Shown here: positions 7,591 to 17,486 of the stretch, one piece after another | Layout: each line of letters begins with the position of its first letter | Position numbering within the stretch: position 1 is the stretch's first letter | Assembly: GCA_040219275.1 (NCBI GenBank) | Contig: JAVJSU010000074.1 | Coordinates: forward strand, 1-28,481 | Source: JAVJSU01 sp040219275 | GTDB lineage: Bacteria; Chloroflexota; Anaerolineae; Aggregatilineales; Phototrophicaceae | Direction of reading: 5' to 3' | DNA: 28,481 nucleotides | Position numbers and translations under genes: made by a program | The notes under the pieces: model-generated | What the model was told of the DNA's origin: nothing | Database searches by the model: none | The model's input: the letters and a program-made list of their open reading frames with translations, nothing else

Positions 7591-9132
7591 ATGTTGTCGA
7601 TTGTTCGCGCTTGTGCGATTGTGGGACTTGATGGATGTGTCATCGAAGTACAAACGGATTTTAACCCAAGAGCAGGGTTGCCAAACTTTACAATTGTGGG
7701 TTTGCCTGGTTCGGCGGTCAAAGAAAGCCGTGAGCGGGTGCGTGCGGCGATAAAGAACAGCGGTTTGCAATTTCCCAATAAAGGCTATGTAGTCAACCTC
7801 TTTCCTGCGGATTTGCCCAAGCATGGACCTGCTTATGATCTGGCAATTGCGGTGGGTGTCCTTGCGGCGACAGATCAACTTCCTTTGACAGCAATTGAGC
7901 AAGCGATATTCATCGGTGAATTATCTCTTGATGGCAGTGTAAGGCACGTTAAAGGGGTGATGCCAATGGTCTACACGGCGTTGCAGGACGGTTATGAGGC
8001 TGTTTATGTGGCAGAGGAAGATGCGCCTCAAGCGGCATTGGTGCAGGGTGTGAGTGTATATCCTGTAAAATCATTAGGTCATCTTGTTGAACATCTCTAC
8101 GGGATGAATCCCATTCAGGCTTATGAAATTGACGAAACTGATGGCACATTATTTGCGCCACTGCTCGATGATTTTGTAGATTTCGCAGACGTACGAGGGC
8201 AAGAACACGTTAAGAGAGCGTTAGAGATTGCGGCGGGCGGCAATCATAATGTATTGCTCAGTGGACCGCCGGGTTCGGGCAAAACGCTACTTTCGCGTGC
8301 TATGCCGGGGATTTTACCCCTCCTTACGCAACCTGAAGCGTTGGAAGTGACAAGGATTTATTCTGTTGCTGACTTGCTTCAGGAAGATCGCCCGATGATG
8401 CGCCAACGCCCGTTTCGTTCTCCACATCACACTATTTCACAGGCAGGCTTGGTTGGAGGCGGTACGATTCCGCGTCCCGGCGAAGTGACTTTATCGCATC
8501 GTGGGGTATTGTTTTTAGATGAGATGGTCGAATTTTCGCAAAAGGCATTAGAAGTCTTGCGCCAACCCATCGAAGATAAACTGGTTACCATTAGTCGCGC
8601 CAAAGGATCACTGACATTTCCGGCGAATTTTTTGCTCATTGGTGCAATGAACCCGTGCCCCTGTGGTTATTTTGGAGATACGTCGAAGCCCTGCACCTGT
8701 ACACCGACGATGATTTCACGTTATCAAAGCAAATTATCCGGTCCGTTATTGGATCGTATTGATATTCATGTCGATGTGCCACGCGTTGAATATGATAAGC
8801 TCATGGGGCAGGGACGGGGTGAAGAATCTTCTATGATACGTGAGCGAGTCAATAAATCGCGTCTTCGTCAGCAAGATCGCTTTATGCAACATCGTACGAT
8901 TTTCGCCAATGCAGATATGACGGTCAGCGAGATTCAGCAATTTTGCGTGATGACACCCGAAGCGCGGCAACTGTTGGAGCTTTCTGTCCGGCGGATGCAA
9001 TTGAGCGCTCGCGCCTATCATCGGGTGCTGAAGTTAAGTCGTACCATTGCCGATCTTGGTGAAAGTGACTTAATCGAAGTGCCACACGTTGCCGAAGCCA
9101 TTCAGTATCGACCCAAAAATCAATTTGCGTGA
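7591..9132 (+). CDS. YifB/ComM family Mg-chelatase-like AAA+ ATPase
   Basis: 513 aa, the usual length. The start at ATG 7591 is preferred over the in-frame TTG at 7582 because AGG at 7578-7580 is then well spaced. MLSIVRACAIVGLDG also then aligns without offset to the family's usual N-terminus. Domain order is a Lon-C-like/ChlI N-terminal domain (about 20-140, with LPNFTIVGLPGSAVKESRERV), a Mg-chelatase AAA+ core, and a C-terminal four-helix domain (about 415-513). The core has Walker A GPPGSGKT (225-232) and Walker B VLFLDE (D310, E311). NPCPCGYFGD...CTC (about 354-372) carries the four-cysteine cluster of the family, and SGPLLDRIDIHVDVP follows. ComM homologues are hexameric DNA branch-migration helicases that aid chromosomal integration during natural transformation. 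The same role is plausible here but not shown. No competence neighbours are present. Confidence 0.93.
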   Translation: MLSIVRACAIVGLDGCVIEVQTDFNPRAGLPNFTIVGLPGSAVKESRERVRAAIKNSGLQFPNKGYVVNLFPADLPKHGPAYDLAIAVGVLAATDQLPLTAIEQAIFIGELSLDGSVRHVKGVMPMVYTALQDGYEAVYVAEEDAPQAALVQGVSVYPVKSLGHLVEHLYGMNPIQAYEIDETDGTLFAPLLDDFVDFADVRGQEHVKRALEIAAGGNHNVLLSGPPGSGKTLLSRAMPGILPLLTQPEALEVTRIYSVADLLQEDRPMMRQRPFRSPHHTISQAGLVGGGTIPRPGEVTLSHRGVLFLDEMVEFSQKALEVLRQPIEDKLVTISRAKGSLTFPANFLLIGAMNPCPCGYFGDTSKPCTCTPTMISRYQSKLSGPLLDRIDIHVDVPRVEYDKLMGQGRGEESSMIRERVNKSRLRQQDRFMQHRTIFANADMTVSEIQQFCVMTPEARQLLELSVRRMQLSARAYHRVLKLSRTIADLGESDLIEVPHVAEAIQYRPKNQFA

Positions 9133-9159
9133 ACGTGCTTTTAATGTCGTCTATATCCA

Positions 9160-9858
9160 TTATCCATTGGAAGTGTTCCATACACTCTCAACAAGGTTTC
9201 CGTCGCTCATATGGTAGACAAGATCAGCTTCCTGCATCACTTTTGGATCATGTGTGATGATGAGTGCTGTGATATTTTGCTCATTTACGAGCCTACGGAG
9301 CAGGGCGATGATCGTGTAACCTGTGTGTGTGTCTAATTGTCCTGTGGGTTCATCCGCCATGATGATCTGCGGGCGCGACGCTAAAGCGCGGGCAATGGCA
9401 ACGCGCTGTTGTTCCCCACCGCTTAATTCGTATGGACGGTGATGAACTCTCTGGGTTAAGCCGACCCAATCCAATGCCTCATTGACGCGTGAATTACGCT
9501 CTTGTTGATCCATATAGCGCATTCGTAAAGGAACACCCACATTTTCCGACGCATCCAACAGGGGAAGCAAGCCGAAAGATTGAAAAACAAATCCAATCTT
9601 ATTAAGCCGAAGCAGACGTTTGTCTTGTTCGGACATGGTATCAAGTCGATCATTGTCGAACCAGATTTCACCATTTGTAGGAACATCTAAGCCGGAAATA
9701 AGGTTAAGGAGTGTTGTCTTGCCTGATCCTGAGCGCCCGACAATCGCCGTCATTTTCTCCCGTGGAATGTCAAGCGTAACCGCATTAACAGCGTTGATAT
9801 CTTCGCCGTCAAGCTGGTAAATGCGCGTTAAATTTTTGGTCTGAATAATTGCCGTCAT
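9160..9858 (-). CDS. ABC transporter ATP-binding protein, LolD/MacB type
   Basis: 232 aa, a complete nucleotide-binding subunit. Walker A is GRSGSGKTT (41-49), the Q-loop is VFQ (91-93), the signature is LSGGEQ (145-150), Walker B is IIMADEP with E170, and the switch is H203. The GxxxxDxxTxxxxxxLLR-like stretch after PTGQLD is typical of the MacB/LolD/FtsE group, which drives FtsX-fold permeases. This is the last gene of a minus-strand operon and starts 3 bases after the stop of the other ATPase gene. It has no clear Shine-Dalgarno of its own, so translational coupling is likely. It converges on the YifB gene with a 27-base gap. Substrate unknown. Confidence 0.93.
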   Translation of the reverse strand: MTAIIQTKNLTRIYQLDGEDINAVNAVTLDIPREKMTAIVGRSGSGKTTLLNLISGLDVPTNGEIWFDNDRLDTMSEQDKRLLRLNKIGFVFQSFGLLPLLDASENVGVPLRMRYMDQQERNSRVNEALDWVGLTQRVHHRPYELSGGEQQRVAIARALASRPQIIMADEPTGQLDTHTGYTIIALLRRLVNEQNITALIITHDPKVMQEADLVYHMSDGNLVESVWNTSNG

Positions 9859-9861
9859 TGA

Positions 9862-10722
9862 TTATTCGTTACTTTCTCGCTTGCTAGCGGGATACACAGC
9901 AACATAATCCGCGTGTAATTGCAAGCGCACACGGTCTGCGATGGAAAGTTTATCAAGATACTCCTGCGGTAATTGCAGTCTGCCGCCACGATCAACGAGT
10001 GCATATTCCGTGGGGTCGAGGTCGCTGTTGTTATCGCGGATAAATTCGTTCATCATGTGACCATCGCGCATGGTTATCACACGCTCAACGCGGTCACTCA
10101 CTGTATAGTCATGGGTTACGATGACAACTGTCACACCATAATGTTGATTAAGCTGAAGCATTGCGTCAAAAATAGTGTTGGCGGCTTCACTATCGACTTG
10201 TCCGGTGGGTTCGTCTGCGAGGAGCAAATCGGGGAAATTCGCCATCGCAATAGCAATTGCAACCCGCTGTTGCTGACCACCACTTAAGTTTCTTGGTAGA
10301 TGATTAAGCCTGTCACCCAATCCAACACTGTTTAGTAGTTCCACCGCACGGGCTTCCCGTTCACGTTTGTTCAGGCGATTCAACGCCATTGGTAATTCGA
10401 CATTTTGTTTTGCGGTCAGATAAGGAATGAGGTTTCGGGCAGTTTGTTGCCATACAAATCCCACTGATTTGCGTCGATACGCGACTTGTTCACGCTTTTT
10501 GAGACGGGTAAGATCATAATTGCCGACGCGTATTTTGCCAGCAGATGGCTTATCTAATCCGCCTAAAATATTGAGGAGCGACGATTTACCCGAACCAGAA
10601 GCGCCTACAATCGCCATCATTTCGCCTTTGTCAATTTCTAAATCTACCCCTTGCAGAGCGACGACTTCAAGATCAGCAACCTTATAGATTTTGACAAGAT
10701 TATCACAGTGTACAAAACTCAT
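9862..10722 (-). CDS. ABC transporter ATP-binding protein with AbrB-like C-terminal tail
   Basis: 286 aa, about 50 longer than a plain LolD/MacB-type subunit. Walker A is GASGSGKSS (40-48), the Q-loop region is FVWQQ, the signature is LSGGQQ (146-151), Walker B is LLLADEP (166-172), and the switch is H204. Residues about 234-286 form an extra domain containing ALVDRGGRLQLPQEYLDKL. Its strand-GR-x-x-LP-x-x-x-x-x-x-L pattern is that of the AbrB/MazE/SpoVT swapped-hairpin fold, normally a DNA-binding or dimerisation module. Its ATG overlaps the stop of the permease gene as TAATG, so the genes are coupled. The tail may dimerise or regulate the ATPase; that is inference. Confidence 0.9.
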   Translation of the reverse strand: MSFVHCDNLVKIYKVADLEVVALQGVDLEIDKGEMMAIVGASGSGKSSLLNILGGLDKPSAGKIRVGNYDLTRLKKREQVAYRRKSVGFVWQQTARNLIPYLTAKQNVELPMALNRLNKREREARAVELLNSVGLGDRLNHLPRNLSGGQQQRVAIAIAMANFPDLLLADEPTGQVDSEAANTIFDAMLQLNQHYGVTVVIVTHDYTVSDRVERVITMRDGHMMNEFIRDNNSDLDPTEYALVDRGGRLQLPQEYLDKLSIADRVRLQLHADYVAVYPASKRESNE

Positions 10723-13700
10723 TATGCGTCCTCATTTTTCTGCATGGAAAGATGACGTGATGTTAGCACCGTCAACAATGCCAATAGCCCGAACATAGAT
10801 AGTCCTGCAAGTAAAAGTAGAGTACTAAGCGGCATTTGGATACGTTCTGCGCTGAAAAATGCTAGAAACGGGAGTATCAATACCAACACGCAAAAGGTAA
10901 CGCCTACTGCTCCAATAAACATAAGTATGTATAGTAGGATTTCGCGCAATGTGAAACGTAAGCGCGTGCTGAAATGAACCTGCGTTGTCGCCGGGGTGAT
11001 GGAGTGATAGAAGACGAATACCAAAAGGAAAAGAACCCCACTCATACAACCGCCTGCATAGACGAGCGTCTGGAAAAGATTTGCTAGTGGATCATCACGC
11101 AATGCGATGAATGTCTCGGATGCGCTAATAACTTGATTAAGTGTTGGCAATTCGGCAATAAATGGTTCAACGCTTTCCGGTTTATCCGTATTGATCCATG
11201 CCTGATTCCAATGGTAATAATCGTCAGGTTGGCTGTTTCGGTTGAGTAATCGCCATAGTTGGTTCACGGGAGCGATGATGAATTGCTCATCCTCAATAAG
11301 CGTGGGGAAATGTGGTGTAACGGCGACAATTCGGTAGTTTAATTGGATACTGCCCAACCCTGATGGCAATGTTCTTTCGCCTTCAAGACCACTGACGAGT
11401 TCATCACCATTATTATCTTGATTCCCCCAGGTGCTTGCGAGGCTTTCAGAAATGATAATTGGGATTGTCGTTTGGCGTACACTATTAAGCGGGATGTTGT
11501 TGAATTGTGGATTCAGATTTTCTGCCTCCAATACCTCATAACCTATCCGTAAGCTGGCTTCTCCACTGTAGGGTGAAGTGGTTAAGCGCACGGCAACCAA
11601 CCCGCGCGGCAAGCGATTGGGTAGCTCCCATTCAACCAGACGCGCACGCTCAAAATCATCAATGAGAACGGCTTCACCGTCGCTGGTGATGGCGGTGATG
11701 TCGTCAATAAATATTGCTTGTGTGAAGTCATCAAATGCGGTTGATGCGGGTAAAACGGTGCGAGCATGAAATTCTGTAACGCGCCACGGTGGTTGGATAG
11801 CCACCGGAAGATTAACCGTGTATTCAACAAATACATTTCGTTGTGGGTCGGCAGTTGGTGAAAATCTGAGGCGCTCTTTAATGCCAAGTTGATCTTCGAT
11901 GGTAATTTCGATTTGAAGGTCAGTTGGGTCGGTATATTCAGCGCGGTTATTGACTTGCATGGATACTGCTTGTGCATCTTCAGGTAAGAGCAATCCGTTC
12001 AGTGCAGTTGTATTTTCTGCCGTCATTGCGTTGAATACATCCGAATATTCTGGATAATGCTCTGCGACGGTTTCAGGATTAATGCCGATCAGTGAAAGTT
12101 GATTTGGGTTACGCTCAATCAAGTTCAGCACAGGTGTGAATTGTGTAGCTGGATCAACAAATGGCGCGAACAGGTCCGTTACATTGGTCGCTGTTTGGAG
12201 AAAATTGACGCGAATATCACCACCCGTTAGCGAAATAGCGCGTTGTCTCAGCACCTGATTGTTCGTGTACCGTAATGCTATTGCGCTGACCAACATGATG
12301 ATAACCGCCATAAACATCAACAACAAAATAAAGGAATACTTCATCGTCGGTTGCTGACGTAAGGCTATTTCGGGCGAAACACTTTTTCTGCGCCGTCCCG
12401 CAAACGTGGCAACGACATCTATGATAGGAAAAATCCGCAGGCAAAAAATCGCCAGTCCTACGCCGATAAAAAGCGGACCGAGTAAATTAAGCGGGTCAGG
12501 TTTGGATTGCTGATTGGTGATGGTCTCGCTCAGAATCGCCGGATTTGTGATGAGTGCTTCGATGCTCTGGCTAACGTTGTCACTATTGACGAAATACGTG
12601 CGAAGGATGAGAAGAATACCGAACACGATTATGCCTATGTCTACGTAAAATTGCGTCAAAAATGGTTGTGTTCGCGTGGCTGATTGTTCTCGCTGAGTGG
12701 TGTCATTTATCCAGACAGGTACGATTATGGCGATTAAGCCAGTAATGCCAGCACCCATAGCCCAGATGAATACCTTTGGCGAAAGTGAATCAAGGTTTGA
12801 TTGTGCTTTCAAAAGCACGTCGAGTCGCGTTAGCACGTTGAATATGATCCAGCCAAAAATGGGTGCAAGAAGAACTGCGATCAATACGACAACAATGCCC
12901 GAACCCAATTGAAGTTGTAATTTATCGCGCTTTGTTACGCCACGTTCTTCAAGTGTTGTCCATTCGTCGGTCTGTGCCTGCAAGATCAATGTTGAAAGGT
13001 AAAACACCTGCAAAGTCAGTACACAAAGTATGAAAATTATGATCGTCGTGACATTGACCATTACAGTGTCAATACGCGTGTTGATGCGTGTGACCAATGA
13101 CAGCAGACTGTTATCGATTTGACCTTGCGGATGTGATTGATAAAAATCTTGCTCGAATCTGAGTAGTCCTGCCTGTACTTGTGCGAGTTCCACAGGTTCA
13201 ATACTGTTTGGATTGGTGGTTATTCGCCACGAATAGACGAGATTATCCGCGTATTGTGGCACGATCAGGGTATTAAAATCTTGCCGCGTGACCAGTAAAA
13301 CCACGTCATTACGATAATCAATACCCACGGGCGTGCTGATTCCATCAACCACATTGGTTTGTAATGCCCAGAAAATATCGTCAGCATCAGTAGGAACAAC
13401 GATGCCCGAGATTTCAATAGGGAGTGTGCTGTCGGGGTCATTCCCAAAATAGACCAATTCATTGAGTGTGACATCGGCGCGTTCTGCCGGACGTTGCATG
13501 ACAACCGCTTGAAGTTGAGGTTCATCCAGATTATCTGTGAGCGGCTCCGGTAAAATTTGGGGGAATGTTCCTTCAATCGGTGTGGCGAGTGTCTCCAGAT
13601 TGTCAATGACAGCGACTTGATAACAGCGAAATGGGTCAGGATAGTTGATGCCACAGGTTACGCCAAGCGTACGATCAGTGGATTGATAGCCCTGAAAAAC

Positions 13701-13949
13701 TGCGCCAAGATTTTGTTGGAGTGAATCCGCCAATGTTGAGTCAATCGGATGTGTGCTGTCGCGGATGACTATTTCAAAATCGGTCGGTGTCGCATTGTCG
13801 AGTTGTGTCGTCACGTAATCCCGGGTGAGCACGTTGCTATACAACACAAACAGGGTGGCAAAACCCGTTAGCAGGCTTAAGGCTATCGCTAGCATCATAA
13901 AATAGGTGCGATAGTAACTTAGTCTAGGGAATATATAACGAAATGACAT
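10722..13949 (-). CDS. Giant FtsX-type ABC transporter permease (second of two)
   Basis: 1075 aa. It has an N-terminal transmembrane helix (about 17-38), a large extracytoplasmic region (about 40-290), and three helices (about 296-322, 350-372, 395-415). Further helices lie near 440, 490-510 and 538-560, followed by a second large extracytoplasmic domain (about 561-964) and three C-terminal helices (about 966-988, 1005-1035, 1045-1068). That duplicated layout, two FtsX units of helices bracketing extracytoplasmic domains, is typical of large MacB/LolC-like permeases that use ATP-driven movement of extracytoplasmic domains. It begins 3 bases after the larger permease gene ends. The extracytoplasmic domains show Leu/Ile/Asn-rich beta-type sequence that I cannot assign. 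Substrate unknown. Confidence 0.87.
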   Translation of the reverse strand: MSFRYIFPRLSYYRTYFMMLAIALSLLTGFATLFVLYSNVLTRDYVTTQLDNATPTDFEIVIRDSTHPIDSTLADSLQQNLGAVFQGYQSTDRTLGVTCGINYPDPFRCYQVAVIDNLETLATPIEGTFPQILPEPLTDNLDEPQLQAVVMQRPAERADVTLNELVYFGNDPDSTLPIEISGIVVPTDADDIFWALQTNVVDGISTPVGIDYRNDVVLLVTRQDFNTLIVPQYADNLVYSWRITTNPNSIEPVELAQVQAGLLRFEQDFYQSHPQGQIDNSLLSLVTRINTRIDTVMVNVTTIIIFILCVLTLQVFYLSTLILQAQTDEWTTLEERGVTKRDKLQLQLGSGIVVVLIAVLLAPIFGWIIFNVLTRLDVLLKAQSNLDSLSPKVFIWAMGAGITGLIAIIVPVWINDTTQREQSATRTQPFLTQFYVDIGIIVFGILLILRTYFVNSDNVSQSIEALITNPAILSETITNQQSKPDPLNLLGPLFIGVGLAIFCLRIFPIIDVVATFAGRRRKSVSPEIALRQQPTMKYSFILLLMFMAVIIMLVSAIALRYTNNQVLRQRAISLTGGDIRVNFLQTATNVTDLFAPFVDPATQFTPVLNLIERNPNQLSLIGINPETVAEHYPEYSDVFNAMTAENTTALNGLLLPEDAQAVSMQVNNRAEYTDPTDLQIEITIEDQLGIKERLRFSPTADPQRNVFVEYTVNLPVAIQPPWRVTEFHARTVLPASTAFDDFTQAIFIDDITAITSDGEAVLIDDFERARLVEWELPNRLPRGLVAVRLTTSPYSGEASLRIGYEVLEAENLNPQFNNIPLNSVRQTTIPIIISESLASTWGNQDNNGDELVSGLEGERTLPSGLGSIQLNYRIVAVTPHFPTLIEDEQFIIAPVNQLWRLLNRNSQPDDYYHWNQAWINTDKPESVEPFIAELPTLNQVISASETFIALRDDPLANLFQTLVYAGGCMSGVLFLLVFVFYHSITPATTQVHFSTRLRFTLREILLYILMFIGAVGVTFCVLVLILPFLAFFSAERIQMPLSTLLLLAGLSMFGLLALLTVLTSRHLSMQKNEDA

Positions 13950-13952
13950 CGG

Positions 13953-16900
13953 TTATTCTTCCCCCAATTTGATCGCCTGTGCGAGTGAAAGTTGACGCAC
14001 CAACAAGAGTGTAAAGATCAACACTAAAAACAAGATCATTACCATCACCAATCCGTATTGGAGTAAGGCGTTCGTTTCGGTTTGGACAATGAAGGGTGGT
14101 GCGACGGTTTGTGTGGTGATACTGGTCGCTAGTGTTGGCAGGATTTGTGTGCTTAATACCACACCGATGATTGCGCCGATAAAAACGGCTATTGTGGTGA
14201 CCATGACCTGTTCCAGCGCCATGCTCAGTATCAAACGTGTACTGGATACACCCAACGCCCTCAGCACGCCGAATTCCGCCCGCCTAAATTGCGCCGTAAG
14301 TCCGGCATAGGTGAGCAGGCTGATAATGCTCAAAACTAGCACGATGATGAATGACAGAAATAGTAAACCAATCAATCCAAGTGAGAGTGGGTCAGTTTCT
14401 AAGTTTTCTAGCATGTTTGTAAATGATTCAACTGATTCGATGCGATAGCGTTCGCCGGAAAGTTGTAATGCTTGTATGACATCACTTTCGGATACGTCGT
14501 CCTGTAGCTTGATCCATGTTTCATTCGGCGTATAATTTTGCCCGGTTCTCTGGCTCATGATGTCCTGCAAAGTCGTGAGGTCAATGATAATAAATGGGCG
14601 TTCATCCTGATACATCGTCGGATAAAAATTGGTCGAGTCTAAAATGTGAAAGCGCAATTCCACCTGATCAAGCGACATAGTGAAATCCAAGCCAACATCG
14701 AGGTTGTTCAACTCCAGAAATGAATTGCTTACGATAGCTGGAATAACCGTATTACTGGATAGTACATAATTCACGGGTAACCGGAAGGCAGTGATAAAGT
14801 CCCTCGGGTGCCATTCCACATACCGGCTAACTGAGTCTTCACGTTCAGGCGATTGTCGAATTTCTGTGATGCCCTCGAAATTGCTGTCTTCTGTTGCAAG
14901 CTCTATCGAATCATGCAGTAAGAGATTGGTCGTGGTTATTTCACCAAATTCGTCAGTGAGCGTTAAATCGGTAAGATACAAACCGATATTCTCATTATCA
15001 GAGAACCGATATTCCGCAATGTAGGTGATGTTTACGGCTAATAATCGTATATTTCCAACAGGACTATATTCGCTTTCTGTCAGCATACCTTCAAAATGTA
15101 CCCATCCCGAACTTTGATTGATGATGCTACGTAGCTCTTCTCGCTCGTCATCGGAAATTGTTTCAAATGGATTAGATAATTGTTGAAATCGTGCAAAGTC
15201 ATTCATTCCGTCAATCATATTTACGCGAAGCGGAATGGTGAAGATCGTATTGGATTCGTCTATTAGGCTTAACGTTAAACCAGTTGATCGTGTTAATGGC
15301 AGTAGCAAGGTGTCATAGAGCGGTGTGGTCTCATTATTATTGAGCAGGGCAGGCTGAGGCATGTTCGCCCACAACCCAATTTTTGACGGTTGAAGCGGTA
15401 AATCAACGCCAAATGTGTCAGGATCGGGTGGCGGGTTATCAGGGTCAACGGGTGGCAGAAGTTCACCAAGATCACTCCTCCAAAAGGCAGTATTTTCCAA
15501 TGAGCGATGGTCGACCGCAAGTAATTCGCCAGATTGAAAACTCACCGTATTCACAGCCACGCCGACGTTATCGAAGCGCCGTACTTGTGTGATTGAGTCC
15601 ACACCGTCAACCTCGTCATAATCGTCAGAGGGACGCACCGCTAGCACATTTTGTTGTGTATCGAATTCGGTAAGTCTTAAATCTGAACCGACTCGATAGT
15701 ATGTTTGATCTGCCTGACTACGGACGATTGTTGCCTGAAAACTGGTCGCAAACCAACCGATTCCAATGGATAACGCCAGCAAAAAAGTGATGCGCGAATA
15801 ATGTAACGGTTCGCGGCTCACCTGCCACCCTGCAAGTAACCCACCCAGACCACGGCGCGAAGAAAGTAATCCGGTCACAAAGGTCATGAGAGCCGGAAAA
15901 AATCTTAAGAGTAAACTCCCAATAGCGACGAAAAGAATAGCAGGTGTAAGCAAAAGTAAGGGATCGGCACGGGTAACGCCGGCATTGGTTTCAATTAATG
16001 TGGAGTTTGAAGACAATAAGCGCCATAAACCGAGTAGCCCGAAAAGCATCAAGAGCACATCAAGATAATATTTTTGCCACCATGGTTTCGTTTCGCTACG
16101 TAATGCGCTACCGCCTGCACTGATTAGTGGCAAACGAAGCACCGGACGCAACGACATAATCAACACAAAGAGCGCGGAAAACGCGGCAATGCCGGCGTAT
16201 AGATAAACTGTGGAAGTCAGTGACAGACGGAGACGTTCTACATTTACAAGAGCAGGTACAAGGACAATCAGAATTTGTCGCGCAATCAACGGTGAAATAA
16301 GCGTGGCAATCAACACGATAATCATGGCTTCTATGCCGCGTATCCATAAAATTTGCCCATCATATGAACCACGGCTCTGCAACAATGCAATTTCACGACG
16401 TTCACCACGCCGCACCAACGTAACGATGACCACCAGAAATAAGAGCACCATCGCGCCAATTTGTAAGAGCAACAACCCGAATGGGGCGTTCAGGCGTGAT
16501 ACCTCCTCACGATAGTCTCTTAGTATCGAAACAACCTCGTTAGTATAAATAAGGCTCAAATTGCCAGATGGATCATTTTCAAAAAGGGTGTTGATACTTG
16601 TTTCAAACTGATTGAGTGCGTTGATGACATCGCTTGATTGCTCAAAACGCAGTTGCTCATAATCAAATAGAATACGCCAACTAATGCGTGTGCGGGCTTC
16701 AGGTAGCGAATCGTCAATAATTTGATTGTATGCTCCCCTTGTCAACAGCAAATTCGTTTCGATGTGCGATGCGGTACGATCTATCCGCAGGGGAGAGGGT
16801 GTAATCCAATATGGATCCTCTAAATTGCTTTCTTGAATGATGCCGCTGATTCGAATTCTCAGCGCAGTTTGATCTTGTTGGCTCTGGGGCTGTAGCGAAA

Positions 16901-17486
16901 TAATGTCCCCAATGTGAATGTTAAACTCATTGGCGGCAACTACAGCAATGACCGCTTCTGCGTCAAATACATCATCGTAATTTTCAGAGTTGGCTTCCGG
17001 TAAATTCCCGTCAACGACTGTGACGAAATTCTGCCAATCTTCATAATAAGCAAGCCTTAGACGTTGTTGTACTGGCGCAACTGATAAATCACCTTCAACC
17101 GTTTCGTGAATGAGTGGTGCGGTTTCTGATGCTGTATAGATGCCACGCACCCAATTTGGAAACGGTTCTCGAAAAAATACATTTGCTTGCTCGTTTAGCG
17201 TGTCGTCTGATTGTTGCCAGAAATCAGAATATTCAATATCGGCATTTGCGGTGTATGTGATTCGCGTGTAAATATGAATGAGTTCGTCTGATTGTTGATT
17301 TAGGCGTTCTATCATGCCTATTTGTGAGACGGCAGATGTATAAAGTGGTACGTTTGCGCCGATAGTCGCGGCGAGAATTACCCCGACGATTACCGTAACC
17401 AAAGAGCGCCATTGGGCGGCTAGTCTTAGTAGTGCAAATTTTACTGACCAACCAATAGGCAGTCTATCTAGAAATACATTTAGCAT
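13953..17486 (-). CDS. Giant FtsX-type ABC transporter permease (first of operon)
   Basis: 1177 aa. TM1 is at about 28-50, an extracytoplasmic domain spans about 51-330, and TM2-TM4 lie at about 332-438. The helix after TM2 is followed by RRGERREIALLQSRG, the cytoplasmic coupling motif of FtsX permeases. TM5-TM7 lie between about 470 and 582, a second extracytoplasmic domain spans about 583-1030, and TM8-TM10 lie at about 1033-1060, 1094 and 1142. After TM8 the sequence FRRAEFGVLRALGVS is again the FtsX coupling region, so the protein is an internal duplication of the fold. It is the first gene of the four-gene operon and has no visible signal peptidase or lipobox site. With the other permease and two ATPases it likely forms a heteromeric exporter or mechanotransmission complex. 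Confidence 0.88.
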   Translation of the reverse strand: MLNVFLDRLPIGWSVKFALLRLAAQWRSLVTVIVGVILAATIGANVPLYTSAVSQIGMIERLNQQSDELIHIYTRITYTANADIEYSDFWQQSDDTLNEQANVFFREPFPNWVRGIYTASETAPLIHETVEGDLSVAPVQQRLRLAYYEDWQNFVTVVDGNLPEANSENYDDVFDAEAVIAVVAANEFNIHIGDIISLQPQSQQDQTALRIRISGIIQESNLEDPYWITPSPLRIDRTASHIETNLLLTRGAYNQIIDDSLPEARTRISWRILFDYEQLRFEQSSDVINALNQFETSINTLFENDPSGNLSLIYTNEVVSILRDYREEVSRLNAPFGLLLLQIGAMVLLFLVVIVTLVRRGERREIALLQSRGSYDGQILWIRGIEAMIIVLIATLISPLIARQILIVLVPALVNVERLRLSLTSTVYLYAGIAAFSALFVLIMSLRPVLRLPLISAGGSALRSETKPWWQKYYLDVLLMLFGLLGLWRLLSSNSTLIETNAGVTRADPLLLLTPAILFVAIGSLLLRFFPALMTFVTGLLSSRRGLGGLLAGWQVSREPLHYSRITFLLALSIGIGWFATSFQATIVRSQADQTYYRVGSDLRLTEFDTQQNVLAVRPSDDYDEVDGVDSITQVRRFDNVGVAVNTVSFQSGELLAVDHRSLENTAFWRSDLGELLPPVDPDNPPPDPDTFGVDLPLQPSKIGLWANMPQPALLNNNETTPLYDTLLLPLTRSTGLTLSLIDESNTIFTIPLRVNMIDGMNDFARFQQLSNPFETISDDEREELRSIINQSSGWVHFEGMLTESEYSPVGNIRLLAVNITYIAEYRFSDNENIGLYLTDLTLTDEFGEITTTNLLLHDSIELATEDSNFEGITEIRQSPEREDSVSRYVEWHPRDFITAFRLPVNYVLSSNTVIPAIVSNSFLELNNLDVGLDFTMSLDQVELRFHILDSTNFYPTMYQDERPFIIIDLTTLQDIMSQRTGQNYTPNETWIKLQDDVSESDVIQALQLSGERYRIESVESFTNMLENLETDPLSLGLIGLLFLSFIIVLVLSIISLLTYAGLTAQFRRAEFGVLRALGVSSTRLILSMALEQVMVTTIAVFIGAIIGVVLSTQILPTLATSITTQTVAPPFIVQTETNALLQYGLVMVMILFLVLIFTLLLVRQLSLAQAIKLGEE

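Noticed and set aside
9973..10287. Plus-strand open frame opposite the ABC ATPase
   Set aside because: The minus strand encodes a complete ATPase with all motifs here; the plus frame shows no domain.
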